NCBI GenBank assembly: GCA_016214035.1
Contig: JACRPF010000010.1
Location: forward strand, 54,652 to 118,651
Reading direction: 5' to 3'
Origin: Spirochaetota bacterium
Lineage (GTDB): Bacteria; Spirochaetota; Brachyspiria; Brachyspirales; JACRPF01
Length of the DNA stretch: 64,000 nt
Each line of letters starts with the position of its first letter. Position 1 is the first letter of the stretch. Positions 55,453-64,000 of the stretch are shown in pieces. The translations under genes and the position numbers were made by a program. A model generated the notes under the pieces. The model ran no database searches. It was not told where the DNA came from and saw only the letters and a list, made by a program, of their open reading frames with translations.

Positions 55453-56364
55453 ATGCGTTTTCAGGAACTACTGCCATTCCGGCACACGGTAACAATCCGT
55501 CTGCTGGTGCTTGCGGCGCTTGCCGATCTTTTTCTGAATCGCATATTCATTTCACTTGCATCGTTCCGGCTTCTGAATACCGTGATCAGTGCGCTCGTTT
55601 TTTTAATGGGTGTGCTCTTCATTTTTCTGACCGCCTATTCATATATAACTGAAGAGCGCGGCGATAAAAACCTGTTCAGCGCCGGCATTTCTCTCTGCAT
55701 CATGCTTGCGTCCGGATTTATGCTCAGTTTTTTTCGCACAGGCGTTTTGGCGGTACTCGCAGGTACGCTGTTTACGGTTTCGTACGGCGCCGCTGTTGTA
55801 GCGATGATTATTGCCGCGGTTGCGCGTGCCGAACATGAATTGGACCGTGGCTCATTTGTGATGCTGGGTATGGCGGTTGTTGCGCCTGCGCTTGCGGCAC
55901 TGTTCGCGCTGATGCATCCAAGTGACGGGATATTGGCGTCCGGCATACGCTACCTGAGCAATCTCGCCGGGTGGTGCTATATCGCCGTGGCAGTATGGTT
56001 CGGCCGGCAGGTGGTCAATGATATTCGGGAGCACGGCATAAATACGGCTGCGTTGGCGCTTGCGGTACTGCTCATCGCGGTGATGACGGCATCGGCCATT
56101 CTTTCACATTATGCGGCATCAGTTGTGGAAACCGCCGCGGTCATACTCGGCATGCGGGTACTTCTGCCGGTACCGGTGCTCGGCAGCGTCATTGTCGCCG
56201 TATTTCTGATGGTCTTTTACACGCTGTTCGATGTGCGTTCAGCAAACGAGACGATACGTCTTCGTTTTGCATTTGCGCTGCTCATGATAGCCGGTGTCGC
56301 TCTTGAGCCGATGCAGGCGCGGTTTTGTTCGGTTGCGGCCTGCGCGCTGCTTCTAAAAAACTGA
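55453..56364 (+). CDS. integral membrane protein of unknown function
   Basis: This is a 303-residue protein with about eight hydrophobic helices (for example VISALVFLMGVLFIFLTAYSY, LALAVLLIAVMTASAILSHY). I do not recognise a family. It follows ahcY by 16 bp and may be co-transcribed. It is convergent with the marR gene, with only 2 bp between stops. Confidence 0.7.
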   Translation: MRFQELLPFRHTVTIRLLVLAALADLFLNRIFISLASFRLLNTVISALVFLMGVLFIFLTAYSYITEERGDKNLFSAGISLCIMLASGFMLSFFRTGVLAVLAGTLFTVSYGAAVVAMIIAAVARAEHELDRGSFVMLGMAVVAPALAALFALMHPSDGILASGIRYLSNLAGWCYIAVAVWFGRQVVNDIREHGINTAALALAVLLIAVMTASAILSHYAASVVETAAVILGMRVLLPVPVLGSVIVAVFLMVFYTLFDVRSANETIRLRFAFALLMIAGVALEPMQARFCSVAACALLLKN

Positions 56365-56366
56365 AA

Positions 56367-56807
56367 TTACAGTTTCAATATATTCGAAATTCGGTATATT
56401 GTATCAACGGCTTTCTCAAGTTCCCGGAGTTCTCTTGCGGGGAGCAGCGCGGTTGTTTTTACCACGTGCCCGTGCACGGCGGCGCGTACTTTTTTTGCGA
56501 TGCTTCTGCCGCGCGCGGTCAATGCGATATCAACTGAACGGCGGTCCACGGTGCTTCGTATCCGTTTGATGAGTTTATTCTTTTCAAGACGATCCAAAAC
56601 CGGTGTGAGACCGCCTTTCTGAAATCCGAATCGCGCCGCAATGGCGGTGAGCGTCATTGATTCCGCGGAAAGGAGCATAATAAGCGTGCGTCGTTCTGTT
56701 TTCTTGAATTCCATGCCGTTGATGGTGAGCCGGAAATCTCCAATTATTGTGCGCATCAGCGACGGCTGGCCGTGGAACAGGCGGTGTGCGAATTCTCGTT
56801 TGGGCAT
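56367..56807 (-). CDS. MarR-family transcriptional regulator
   Basis: This is a 146-residue winged-helix repressor. The recognition region is LTAIAARFGFQKGGLTPVLDRLEKNKLIKRI and the wing RSTVDRRSVDIALTARGR. I start at the ATG at 56807, with GGAG 5 nt upstream. A longer frame reaches 56840. It is divergent from the tolC-RND pair with a symmetric operator between them, the layout of a drug-responsive efflux repressor. The inducer is unknown. Confidence 0.9.
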   Translation of the reverse strand: MPKREFAHRLFHGQPSLMRTIIGDFRLTINGMEFKKTERRTLIMLLSAESMTLTAIAARFGFQKGGLTPVLDRLEKNKLIKRIRSTVDRRSVDIALTARGRSIAKKVRAAVHGHVVKTTALLPARELRELEKAVDTIYRISNILKL

Positions 56808-56838
56808 AGCGCTCCGATTATTAGTAATATTTATTACC

Positions 56839-56866
56839 ATAATAATTATAACTGATAATTTGTCAA
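56839..56866 (-). promoter_or_regulatory. marR promoter
   Basis: On the minus strand TTGACA (56866-56861), a 16-bp spacer and TATTAT (56844-56839). Its -35 box is inside the left arm of the palindrome. Confidence 0.6.
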
Positions 56867-56885
56867 GCAGTTATTGACAAATTAT
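56855..56885. promoter_or_regulatory. shared operator between marR and the tolC-RND operon
   Basis: Perfect 12-bp inverted arms ATAATTTGTCAA (56855-56866) and TTGACAAATTAT (56874-56885) surround a 7-bp centre. Each arm contains the TTGACA -35 box of one of the two divergent promoters, so one bound MarR dimer could silence both. Confidence 0.8.
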
Positions 56886-56902
56886 TTGTAATATCATATG
56901 CT
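56874..56902 (+). promoter_or_regulatory. tolC-RND promoter
   Basis: TTGACA (56874-56879), a 17-bp spacer and TATGCT (56897-56902). Its -35 box is in the right arm of the palindrome. The predicted leader is about 65 nt to the ATG at 56974. Confidence 0.65.
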
Positions 56903-56973
56903 ATGTGTGTCCGTGTATGCACGGCAGATGGCGTTTTTCTGCACTAGATATTTTTGGGCGAAGGAAACACACA

Positions 56974-58263
56974 ATGCTCCGTTTTATATTTATACCGGTA
57001 CTTCTGCTGTACGGGATGATATCACTTTATCCGCAGACGCTTTCGCTTGCCGAATGCTATACGGCGGCAAAAGCGGCCAGTGAATCCATGGCGATAGAGC
57101 GTGAAACGCTGGCGCAGCTTGAGGAACGTGCGGGGCAGGCATTCGGCGCTTTTTTTCCCGCGGCTACGGCTACGGGTACGCTTTCGCTGCAGCAGAACAT
57201 GTATCATAACGGTGTTGTCAACAGCAGCTATGCGAACGCTGACGCACAGGGGCTGAAACTGAGTCTGAGCCAGCCTGTGTTTCGCGGTTTCAGGCTGCTG
57301 TCGGGTCTTGATGTTGCCGGGAATGCGCTTGGTGCGGAAAAAGAGAACAGGGAATGGCTTTTGGCACTGCTTTTTGTCGATACGGCAACGGTGTTTTATA
57401 CGGTGCTCTCACTTGAAAATGACCGCGCGCTTCTAAAAAAACAGGAGGCAGTGTATAACGATCGTATCAATGATTTAAATCGGCGTATCGCAATAGGGAA
57501 ATCACGTGCAACTGAAGTGCTGACTGTTGATGCGGCACGTTCGGTACTCCAGGCGCAGATCGAAGCTGTGTCTGCGCAGTTGGAATCCGCGCGTGATCTG
57601 TTTGCATACATCACCAAGCGTGACCGTCAAACAGCACTGACAGAGGACGCCGAACTGCCGCTTTCACTTGATAACGAGGCGGCGTATCGCGTTATGGCGG
57701 TGAAGCGTCCGGATGTCCGTGCGATGCAGCGCAAATGGGACGCCGCAAAGGCTGCTGCAATTGTCGCGCGTGCGGCTTTGTTTCCATCAGTGGATGCAGG
57801 TGCGAATGTCACGATTAACCGCAGCGGGACTGCAACAACAAATGCGAGTGACATCGCATGGGGTGTTCAGCTCGGCTTTTCATATGCGCTTGATACTGCG
57901 GGTGTATTTTTTTCAAAAATACGTGAGGCGGAATCACAGGAGAAGCAGACGGCACTTGCCTATGCGCAGGCCTTGCGTCTTGCGGAGCGTGATATCATGT
58001 CACTGTATCATGTCGTTTCTGCCGATATCAATCAGCTTGCGGCGCTCACCCGGGCCTCGGTGCTTGCCGAACGCAATTATAAAGAAACGCTCAATGATTA
58101 CAATTACAGTCTGGTGAAAATACAGGACGTGCTCAACGCGCTTATTTCATTCCAGGACACCAAACGGTCGCTCGATCGGATGCGGTTTACCGCGAAGAAC
58201 GACCTGATAAAACTTGAGACGATCAGCGTACGTTCAAATGATATGCTGCGCAACAGCAAATAG
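56974..58263 (+). CDS. TolC-family outer-membrane efflux protein
   Basis: This is a 429-residue protein with a signal peptide (MLRFIFIPVLLLYGMISLYPQ) and two OEP repeats. Features include LSLAECYTAAKAASESMAIERE, the long helical segments typical of TolC, and ALFPSVDAGANVTINRS in the second half. It should form the outer-membrane channel for the RND pump encoded next. I start at the ATG at 56974, with AAGGA upstream. The upstream frame to 56905 lacks a ribosome site. The RND gene follows after 10 bp. Confidence 0.9.
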   Translation: MLRFIFIPVLLLYGMISLYPQTLSLAECYTAAKAASESMAIERETLAQLEERAGQAFGAFFPAATATGTLSLQQNMYHNGVVNSSYANADAQGLKLSLSQPVFRGFRLLSGLDVAGNALGAEKENREWLLALLFVDTATVFYTVLSLENDRALLKKQEAVYNDRINDLNRRIAIGKSRATEVLTVDAARSVLQAQIEAVSAQLESARDLFAYITKRDRQTALTEDAELPLSLDNEAAYRVMAVKRPDVRAMQRKWDAAKAAAIVARAALFPSVDAGANVTINRSGTATTNASDIAWGVQLGFSYALDTAGVFFSKIREAESQEKQTALAYAQALRLAERDIMSLYHVVSADINQLAALTRASVLAERNYKETLNDYNYSLVKIQDVLNALISFQDTKRSLDRMRFTAKNDLIKLETISVRSNDMLRNSK

Positions 58264-58273
58264 GCGGTAACCG

Positions 58274-61200
58274 ATGACATTATCAGATCTTTCAATTAAA
58301 CGTCCCGTATTCGCATGGATGATCATGTTTGCGCTCATCGTTTTCGGCGGCATCGCGTTCGTCCGCATGGGCGTGAGCAAGCTTCCCGACGTTGATGCGC
58401 CGATTATCGCCGTGTCATTCGTTCTCGCGGGCGCATCGCCGGAGATCATGGAAACGGATATTGTCGATATCGCCGAAGGCGCGTTCATGACGATACCGGG
58501 GATCAAGTCGATCTCCTCCACCGTTCGTTACGGCAGCGGCCGGGTGGTCATCGAGTTCAACATGGGTCGCGACATGGACGTAGCTCAGCAGGATGTGCAG
58601 GGTAAACTCCTGCAGATACAGCGGCGGCTGCCCAAAGATATGGACCCGGTGAGCATCACCAAGACCAATCCGGAAGATCAGCCGATCATCTACATGACAT
58701 TGGAAAGCGAGACGCTTGAGCGTAAAGTGCTCATGTCGTATGTGCGCGACGTGCTTCGCGACCAATTCACCAAATTATCCGGTGTCGGTGACGTGACCAT
58801 GGGCGGTTATGTGGACCCGAACCTCCGCGTGTGGATATCCGACAGTGCGCTTCGTAACTATGATCTATCCGTCAACGATGTGATTGCTACTATCGGCAAC
58901 GAGCATTCGGAAATACCCGCCGGTTTCGTTCAGAGCGGACCGAAGGAATTCAATGTACGTACGCTCGGTGAGGCTTCAACGGTCGAAGAGTTCAAGAATT
59001 TAAATATCAGCGCCCGCGGCGGTCAGCCGAATTACCGCCCCATCAAAATCGGACAGGTGGCGCGGGTGGAAGAAGGCATTGCCGATGTCAGAAGTTTGAG
59101 CCGATCTATGGGGAAATCATCGGTAAGTCTTGCCATTATCAAACAGCGCGGTGTCAACGAAGTGGACGTCGCCCGCGGTGTTCGCGAAAAAGTCAAGGAC
59201 CTCAATAAAAAGCTGCCTGCCGGCATGCTGCTGGCGATCAATTTCGATAATAGCCAGTTCACTGAACGTGCCATCGAGGATATGCGTTTTACGCTCGTTC
59301 TCGCCGTCATCCTCACCGCGCTTGTCTGCTGGCTTTTTCTGGGGTCGTTTTCATCGACGTTCAATGTGTTCCTTGCTATACCGACGTCGGTCATCGGTAC
59401 GTTCATCTTTCTGTATTTTTCGGGATTTACACTCAACACGTTCACACTGCTGGCGTTGAGCCTTGTTATCGGTATCGTTGTGGACGATGCCATTATGATG
59501 ATGGAAAATATCATACGGCATCGTGAGCACGGTATGGGTAAGGTTGAAGCAGCGCTTATCGGCGCGCGGGAGATAACGTTTCCGGCCATCGCCACGAGTA
59601 TCGCCATCCTCGCCATATTTCTGCCTGTAATTTTCATGCGCGGGGTCATCGGACGGTTCTTTTTTCAATTCGGTGTTACCGTCGGCATCGCGGTCATGCT
59701 TTCGCTGCTTGAGGCGATCACGCTCACGCCGATGCGCTGCTCGCAGTTCCTGTCCGTCGGTGAACGGACAACAGCGTTCGGTAAAGGCGTCACGAGATTC
59801 CTCGAGTGGCTCAAAAAAGGCTATCATGATATCCTTGTCGTTCTGCTTCAGCACCGCTGGAAAGTGATCATCGCGGCGTTCGCGTTCTTCGCGGTAAGCT
59901 TTTTCACGGTGCCGCTGCTCAGACAGGAATTCATGCCTACTGAAGATCAGGGGCGCTTCATGGTCCGCGTACAGACGCGGCCCGGCTCGGCATTGGAGTT
60001 CACCGATGCCAGGGTCAGGGAGGTCGAAGCGTTCCTTTCGAAACGGCCCGAAGTTGAACGCTATTTTTCGTTTGTCGGCGGATTCGGCGGGAACGACGTG
60101 AGTTCCGGGAATGTCATGGTGTCACTGAAAGATAAAGGAAAGCGCGGCATAGATAAAAAATTGAAGCGTGAGCCGTCCGCCGTTGACATGATGAACATCA
60201 CACGCGCAGGACTGAAAGGTATCACGAATGCGAGATTTATTCTGATGGACCCGTCGGTGCAGAGCTTCGGCGTGGGCGGCGGCCGGCCGGTTGAATTCCA
60301 GGTGCAGGGTCCGGTTTGGGAGACACTGATCAGCAATTCACAGATGATGATGGATGAACTCGGGAAAACGGGTCTGGTGGCGGACCTGGATACGAGCTAT
60401 CGCGTGGGTCAGCCGGAAATACAGGTGGTGCCGGACCGCAACAAGGCTACCGCGTACGGCGTGAGCGTGGCGGTCATCGGTCAGGTCATCAATGCGATGA
60501 TCGGCGGTGTGGTAGTGGGTGATTATGCCAAGAACGGTCACCGCTATGATATACGCGTAAAGCTTGAGAACGATAAACGGGATAAAATAGAACGGATCAA
60601 AGGGCTGTATATCCGCAACAACCGCGGCGAGCTCACCCCGCTGTATGACGTTGTCAAGGTGAGCATCAAGCCGGTACTTCAGTCCATACAGCGCAGGGAC
60701 AGGCAGCGGGCCATAACCATTTCTGCGAACATTGCAGCGGGAAAATCACAGCAGAAAGCCATCGACGCGGTCAGCAGGATCGCCAGGCAGAAGCTTCCGG
60801 CCGGTTATTTCATCACGCTTGGCGGCAATTCGCAGGTCTTTCAGGATGCGTTCAGCGACCTTATTTTCGCGATGCTGCTCGGTATCATCGTCGCGTATAT
60901 GGTGCTCGCGTCGCAGTTCAACAGCTATCTCGATCCCATCACGATCATTATGGCGCTGCCGTTCACGTTCTCAGGAGCATTCCTTGCGCTTCTGGTCACC
61001 GGCCAGTCGCTCAATATCTACAGCCTCATCGGTCTTATCCTGCTTATGGGTCTGGTGAAGAAAAACTCTATCCTGCTCGTCGATTTCACCAACCGTATCC
61101 GTGAAGACGGCGAAAAAGATGTCACCAAAGCATTGCTCAAGGCCTGTCCGGTCCGGCTGAGGCCGATACTGATGACCTCGATGGCCATCATAGCCGGCGC

Positions 61201-61405
61201 GCTTCCGATAGCGTTTGCCATCGGACCGTCGGCGGAAAGCCGAATTCCGATGGGTGTCACCATTCTCGGCGGTATGATTGTATCTACGCTCCTGACGCTT
61301 TTCGTTGTTCCGTGCGGTTATTCGCTGTTTTCGCAGATAGAAGGCAAAAAAGCGCACCATCTTGTCAATGTGGAGCAGATTCTTAAAAAAGCCCATATGG
61401 GTTGA
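58274..61405 (+). CDS. RND-family multidrug efflux permease (HAE1 type)
   Basis: This is a 1043-residue inner-membrane pump of AcrB length. The N-terminus is MTLSDLSIKRPVFAWMIMFA, the two periplasmic porter domains are present, and TM4 carries the proton-relay Asp pair in IGIVVDDAIMMMENI (near 403-404). The late segment LMGLVKKNSILLVDFTNRIRE is also typical. It exports drugs or envelope compounds using the proton gradient. No membrane-fusion adaptor is encoded between it and tolC, or after it. Confidence 0.95.
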   Translation: MTLSDLSIKRPVFAWMIMFALIVFGGIAFVRMGVSKLPDVDAPIIAVSFVLAGASPEIMETDIVDIAEGAFMTIPGIKSISSTVRYGSGRVVIEFNMGRDMDVAQQDVQGKLLQIQRRLPKDMDPVSITKTNPEDQPIIYMTLESETLERKVLMSYVRDVLRDQFTKLSGVGDVTMGGYVDPNLRVWISDSALRNYDLSVNDVIATIGNEHSEIPAGFVQSGPKEFNVRTLGEASTVEEFKNLNISARGGQPNYRPIKIGQVARVEEGIADVRSLSRSMGKSSVSLAIIKQRGVNEVDVARGVREKVKDLNKKLPAGMLLAINFDNSQFTERAIEDMRFTLVLAVILTALVCWLFLGSFSSTFNVFLAIPTSVIGTFIFLYFSGFTLNTFTLLALSLVIGIVVDDAIMMMENIIRHREHGMGKVEAALIGAREITFPAIATSIAILAIFLPVIFMRGVIGRFFFQFGVTVGIAVMLSLLEAITLTPMRCSQFLSVGERTTAFGKGVTRFLEWLKKGYHDILVVLLQHRWKVIIAAFAFFAVSFFTVPLLRQEFMPTEDQGRFMVRVQTRPGSALEFTDARVREVEAFLSKRPEVERYFSFVGGFGGNDVSSGNVMVSLKDKGKRGIDKKLKREPSAVDMMNITRAGLKGITNARFILMDPSVQSFGVGGGRPVEFQVQGPVWETLISNSQMMMDELGKTGLVADLDTSYRVGQPEIQVVPDRNKATAYGVSVAVIGQVINAMIGGVVVGDYAKNGHRYDIRVKLENDKRDKIERIKGLYIRNNRGELTPLYDVVKVSIKPVLQSIQRRDRQRAITISANIAAGKSQQKAIDAVSRIARQKLPAGYFITLGGNSQVFQDAFSDLIFAMLLGIIVAYMVLASQFNSYLDPITIIMALPFTFSGAFLALLVTGQSLNIYSLIGLILLMGLVKKNSILLVDFTNRIREDGEKDVTKALLKACPVRLRPILMTSMAIIAGALPIAFAIGPSAESRIPMGVTILGGMIVSTLLTLFVVPCGYSLFSQIEGKKAHHLVNVEQILKKAHMG

Positions 61406-61427
61406 CCGAGCAGTCGACAGGCCGCTA

Positions 61428-61456
61428 TTGACAAAATCCGGAATGTAGCATATAAA
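61428..61456 (+). promoter_or_regulatory. fabG promoter
   Basis: TTGACA (61428-61433), a 17-bp spacer and TATAAA (61451-61456). ATGTAG (61443-61448) and CTACAT (61463-61468) flank the -10 as a 6-bp inverted pair, a possible site for a fatty-acid regulator. Confidence 0.65.
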
Positions 61457-61502
61457 TGACGCCTACATTGTGACAGTACAATAAAAGTTAAGGACAGTAA
61501 CG

Positions 61503-62252
61503 ATGGATTTTGGAATCAAAGGAAAAGCTGCCATTGTGACCGGCAGTGCACGCGGTATCGGACGTTCAATAGCCGAGAAACTCGCCGCTGAAGGTGCCAA
61601 TCTTGTTATTACCGACGTTAATGAAGAGATGGCAAAGGCTACTGCGGGCGAGATAGCCTCGAAATACGGTGTAAAAGCGGTTGCATTCAAGCACGACGTA
61701 TCCAAATCCGATTCTACGGAAGCGGTTATGGACGGCGTTATGAAGGAATACGGCAAAATCGATATTCTCGTTAATAATGCCGGTATAACGCGTGATACGC
61801 TTATGATGCGTATGAAAGACGAAGATTGGGATCTTGTCATAAAGATCAACCTTACCGGTGTTTTCAACTGCACGAAAGCGGCGATACGGCATATGATGAA
61901 AGCTCGCAGCGGCAGCATTGTCAATATCGCTTCTGTTGTCGGTATCATGGGTAACGCCGGACAGGCGAATTACAGCGCGTCAAAAGGCGGCGTAATAGCG
62001 CTTACGAAGACAACGGCGAAAGAAGTTGCTCCCCGGAACATCACGGTGAATGCGATTGCCCCGGGATTCATCAATACCGACATGACCAAGTCGCTTCCCA
62101 AGGAAGTGACCGAGAAATTCCTTACGGTCATCCCGTTCGGCCGCTACGGCGAGCCGGATGAGGTTGCAGATGCGGTGTTGTTCTATTGTTCAAATCTCGC
62201 GAGATACATAACCGGAACAGTGCTTCCGGTAGACGGCGGAATGGTAATGTGA
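61503..62252 (+). CDS. fabG: 3-oxoacyl-[ACP] reductase FabG
   Basis: This is a 249-residue short-chain dehydrogenase with NADP motif [25 protein letters not shown] ([12 protein letters not shown]), and the catalytic Ser/Tyr/Lys in [35 protein letters not shown] is typical of FabG. It reduces 3-oxoacyl-ACP in fatty-acid elongation. AAGGA lies upstream. It heads a fabG-acpP-fabF run. Confidence 0.95.
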   Translation: MDFGIKGKAAIVTGSARGIGRSIAEKLAAEGANLVITDVNEEMAKATAGEIASKYGVKAVAFKHDVSKSDSTEAVMDGVMKEYGKIDILVNNAGITRDTLMMRMKDEDWDLVIKINLTGVFNCTKAAIRHMMKARSGSIVNIASVVGIMGNAGQANYSASKGGVIALTKTTAKEVAPRNITVNAIAPGFINTDMTKSLPKEVTEKFLTVIPFGRYGEPDEVADAVLFYCSNLARYITGTVLPVDGGMVM

Positions 62253-62304
62253 CCCATTGGGTCGCGTTTCTATAAAAAACAAAATATTCCTAGGAGGAAA
62301 CACA

Positions 62305-62538
62305 ATGGGAACATTTGAAGACGTAAAAGAAGTGATCGTCAGCCAGCTTGGTGTAGATGAAAGCAAGGTCACACAGACCGCATCGTTCATCGACGACCTC
62401 GGCGCTGATTCGCTTGATACGGTCGAACTCGTTATGGAACTCGAAAAGAAATTCGGCATAGAAATTCCGGACGAAGCTTCCGAGAAGATCAAAACCGTCA
62501 CTGACGCCGTCAAATATATTGACGAGCACAAAAAATAG
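62305..62538 (+). CDS. acpP: acyl carrier protein
   Basis: This is a 77-residue acidic helical protein with the phosphopantetheine site [14 protein letters not shown] (S36). I start at the ATG at 62305, preceded by AGGAGG. The frame extends to 62257 without a ribosome site. It lies 52 bp after fabG and carries the growing acyl chain. Confidence 0.96.
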   Translation: MGTFEDVKEVIVSQLGVDESKVTQTASFIDDLGADSLDTVELVMELEKKFGIEIPDEASEKIKTVTDAVKYIDEHKK

Positions 62539-62557
62539 GCCGATAACGGCTTTTTTT
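62539..62557 (+). terminator. short hairpin with T-run after acpP
   Basis: GCCG-ATAA-CGGC (62539-62550) is followed by seven T (62551-62557). It begins inside the acpP stop region. The 4-bp stem makes it at most a partial terminator that could tune expression of fabF relative to acpP. Confidence 0.45.
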
Positions 62558-62566
62558 AAGAGCAAT

Positions 62567-62610
62567 ATAATAAAAGAGGATAGAGTGAAAGCTTTATCCT
62601 CTTTTATTAT
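62567..62610. terminator. strong hairpin between acpP and fabF
   Basis: Perfect 16-bp arms (62567-62582 and 62595-62610, ATAATAAAAGAGGATA) around a 12-nt loop. The right arm is pyrimidine-rich. It probably ends most acpP transcripts or serves as an RNA stability element. Confidence 0.6.
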
Positions 62611-62639
62611 GTACTCACATCTGTATCGTGTACTCACAT
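62611..62639 (+). repeat. GTACTCACAT direct repeat before fabF
   Basis: Two exact copies of GTACTCACAT (62611-62620 and 62630-62639) are 19 bp apart, just under two helical turns. They lie 25 bp before the fabF start. They may be a regulator site or a leader element. Confidence 0.45.
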
Positions 62640-62663
62640 ATGATTTTTTCTGGAAGGTAATTT

Positions 62664-63920
62664 ATGGGTGAACGCAGAGTTGTTGTTACCGGTATCGGGG
62701 TTGTATGCCCGGTCGGGACTAATGTAGAAGAAACATGGAATAATCTTATCGCCGGAAAATCAGGCGTATCTGAAATTACGGCGAATTTCAATCCGAAGGA
62801 ACTCGGATTCTCGACCTATATCGGCGGAGAGGTCAAGGTCCTCAATGAGGACGGTATTTATAAAGACAAGAAAATGATCCGGCGCATGGACCGGTTTGTA
62901 AAACTGGGGATGATTGCAACGCGTGAAGCGGTTACGGATTCGGGATTTGATATCACCAAAGAAGATCCCACGCGCTGCGGAGTGCTTCTCGGCAGCGGTA
63001 TCGGCGGTATTCATACGTTCAGCCGGGAAATGGAAAATATGCTCAAGACGGGTCATCGTACCATCAGCCCGTTCCTTATCCCCATGCTGATAACGAACAT
63101 TCTGCCGGGAATCGCGTCCATAGAATACGGCTGTCAGGGACCGAATTTTTCAATATCAACCGCATGTGCTACATCGAATCACGCTATCGGCGAAGCGATG
63201 CATATCATCAGGCGCGGCGACGCGGATGTCATGTTCGCCGGCGGCGCGGAAGGCGCTATCGCTCCGGTGGGGCTTGGCGGTTTCTGTTCGCTGCATGCGC
63301 TTTCCCGGCGCAACGATGACCCGACTCGGGCATCGCGGCCGTTCGATAAAGACCGCGACGGTTTCGTCATGGGAGAGGGCGCGGGAACGCTTATCCTTGA
63401 AGAGTATGAGCACGCGAAAAAACGCGGCGCAAAGATATACGCTGAAGTCGTGGGCGTGGGCATGAGCGGCGACGCGCATCACCTTACCGAACCGCGTGAT
63501 GACGGTGCCGGCGCCGGTAATTCTATGATACAGGCCATGAAATGCGCGGGCATCAATCCGTCAGACGTGGGCTATGTCAATGCACATGGAACATCGACAC
63601 CCAAAGGCGATATCGGCGAGACATGCGCCATCAAATATTCGCTGAAAGACCATGCAAAAAAGGTCAAGATAAGCTCGACCAAATCGATGTCCGGGCATCT
63701 GCTCGGAGCGGCGGGTGCGCTGGAAGCCATCGTCTGCATCAAGACGCTGCAGACCGGCATCATCCATCCGACGATCAATATCGAGAATCAGGATCCGCTG
63801 TGCGATCTCGATTATGTTCCGAATAAGGCGCAGGAAGTGAAAGGACTTCACTATGCGTTGTCGAACTCATTCGGATTCGGCGGGCACAACGCGACACTCG
63901 CATTGAAGAAATTTGAATAG
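62664..63920 (+). CDS. fabF: beta-ketoacyl-[ACP] synthase II FabF
   Basis: This is a 418-residue condensing enzyme with active-site Cys near residue 167 (SISTACATSNHAIG), His in VNAHGTSTPKGD and His in STKSMSGHLLGAAGA, the complete C-H-H triad of FabF. It elongates acyl-ACP with malonyl-ACP. GGAAGG lies before the ATG. The stop is immediately followed by the large palindrome at the right edge. Confidence 0.97.
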   Translation: MGERRVVVTGIGVVCPVGTNVEETWNNLIAGKSGVSEITANFNPKELGFSTYIGGEVKVLNEDGIYKDKKMIRRMDRFVKLGMIATREAVTDSGFDITKEDPTRCGVLLGSGIGGIHTFSREMENMLKTGHRTISPFLIPMLITNILPGIASIEYGCQGPNFSISTACATSNHAIGEAMHIIRRGDADVMFAGGAEGAIAPVGLGGFCSLHALSRRNDDPTRASRPFDKDRDGFVMGEGAGTLILEEYEHAKKRGAKIYAEVVGVGMSGDAHHLTEPRDDGAGAGNSMIQAMKCAGINPSDVGYVNAHGTSTPKGDIGETCAIKYSLKDHAKKVKISSTKSMSGHLLGAAGALEAIVCIKTLQTGIIHPTINIENQDPLCDLDYVPNKAQEVKGLHYALSNSFGFGGHNATLALKKFE

Positions 63921-64000
63921 GTAATCACCATAAATAAAAAGCGGCGGCAGGCGCGCGATGCATCGCGCGCCTGCCGCCGCTTTTTATTTATGGTGATTAC
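63921..64000. repeat. perfect 80-bp palindrome at the window edge
   Basis: Bases 63921-63960 are the exact reverse complement of 63961-64000, with no spacer. The centre is GC-rich, flanked by A5 (63936-63940) and T5 (63981-63985), as in a bidirectional terminator. The symmetry continues a further 15 bases outward on each side and stops only where the window ends. Confidence 0.85.

Overview
This window is about 64 kb of a Gram-negative chromosome with moderate GC. It holds roughly 46 protein genes and no rRNA or tRNA that I can recognise. Lipoprotein signals, an OmpA-type lipoprotein, a TolC/RND pair, CheB and CheY, and many secreted glycoside hydrolases paired with AraC-type regulators and a sulfatase fit a free-living polysaccharide degrader. 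The gene style fits Spirochaetota or a PVC lineage such as Lentisphaerota. I cannot decide between them from sequence alone.

Region 1 (1-14.8 kb) is a carbohydrate island. It has a GH29 fucosidase (cut by the left edge), a parallel beta-helix/LamG protein, an M14 carboxypeptidase, an SGNH esterase, a GH5 glucanase, a sulfatase, a GH28 enzyme and an FAD oxidoreductase, interleaved with three AraC regulators and a small solo adenylate cyclase. Region 2 (14.8-20.3 kb) has an odd purF-cheB-araC operon, a cheY behind a sigma54-type promoter, a probable tagaturonate epimerase (uxaE) and hisB. Region 3 (20.3-30.5 kb) has two tandem GH10 proteins co-transcribed with a GntR/LacI-type regulator, then a giant TIGR03790-type surface protein and a PocR/AraC regulator.

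Region 4 (30.6-40.2 kb) is mostly housekeeping and envelope: a histone-like winged-helix protein, an OmpA lipoprotein, an A24-like peptidase, LemA plus two TPM proteins, a CsgG-like/kelch fusion, a corrinoid adenosyltransferase, a lipoprotein with PPC-like domains, YbeY and a MetX-MetW fusion. Region 5 (40.4-53.3 kb) is a second carbohydrate island: a LacI/AraC fusion regulator with a GH39-like secreted enzyme, a 1.3-kb gene-free repeat tract, an AT-rich lipoprotein, and a GntR-controlled operon encoding a beta-helix protein and a GH71-like glucanase. Region 6 (53.4-64 kb) holds ahcY, a membrane protein, a divergent marR/tolC-RND locus and fabG-acpP-fabF.

The enzymes together suggest use of plant or algal polysaccharides (xylan, pectin, fucose-containing or sulfated glycans, alpha- and beta-glucans). 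No sugar importer is visible. Several promoters carry strong palindromes placed exactly at the transcription start or over the -35 boxes, which suggests local autoregulated control. The most unusual items are the two palindrome-controlled CAZyme operons, the symmetric marR/tolC operator, a GH10 paralogue whose general acid/base Glu is His, a lysine-tailed protein resembling a Z-alpha domain, two related multi-hairpin foldback elements, and a perfect 80-bp palindrome at the right edge.
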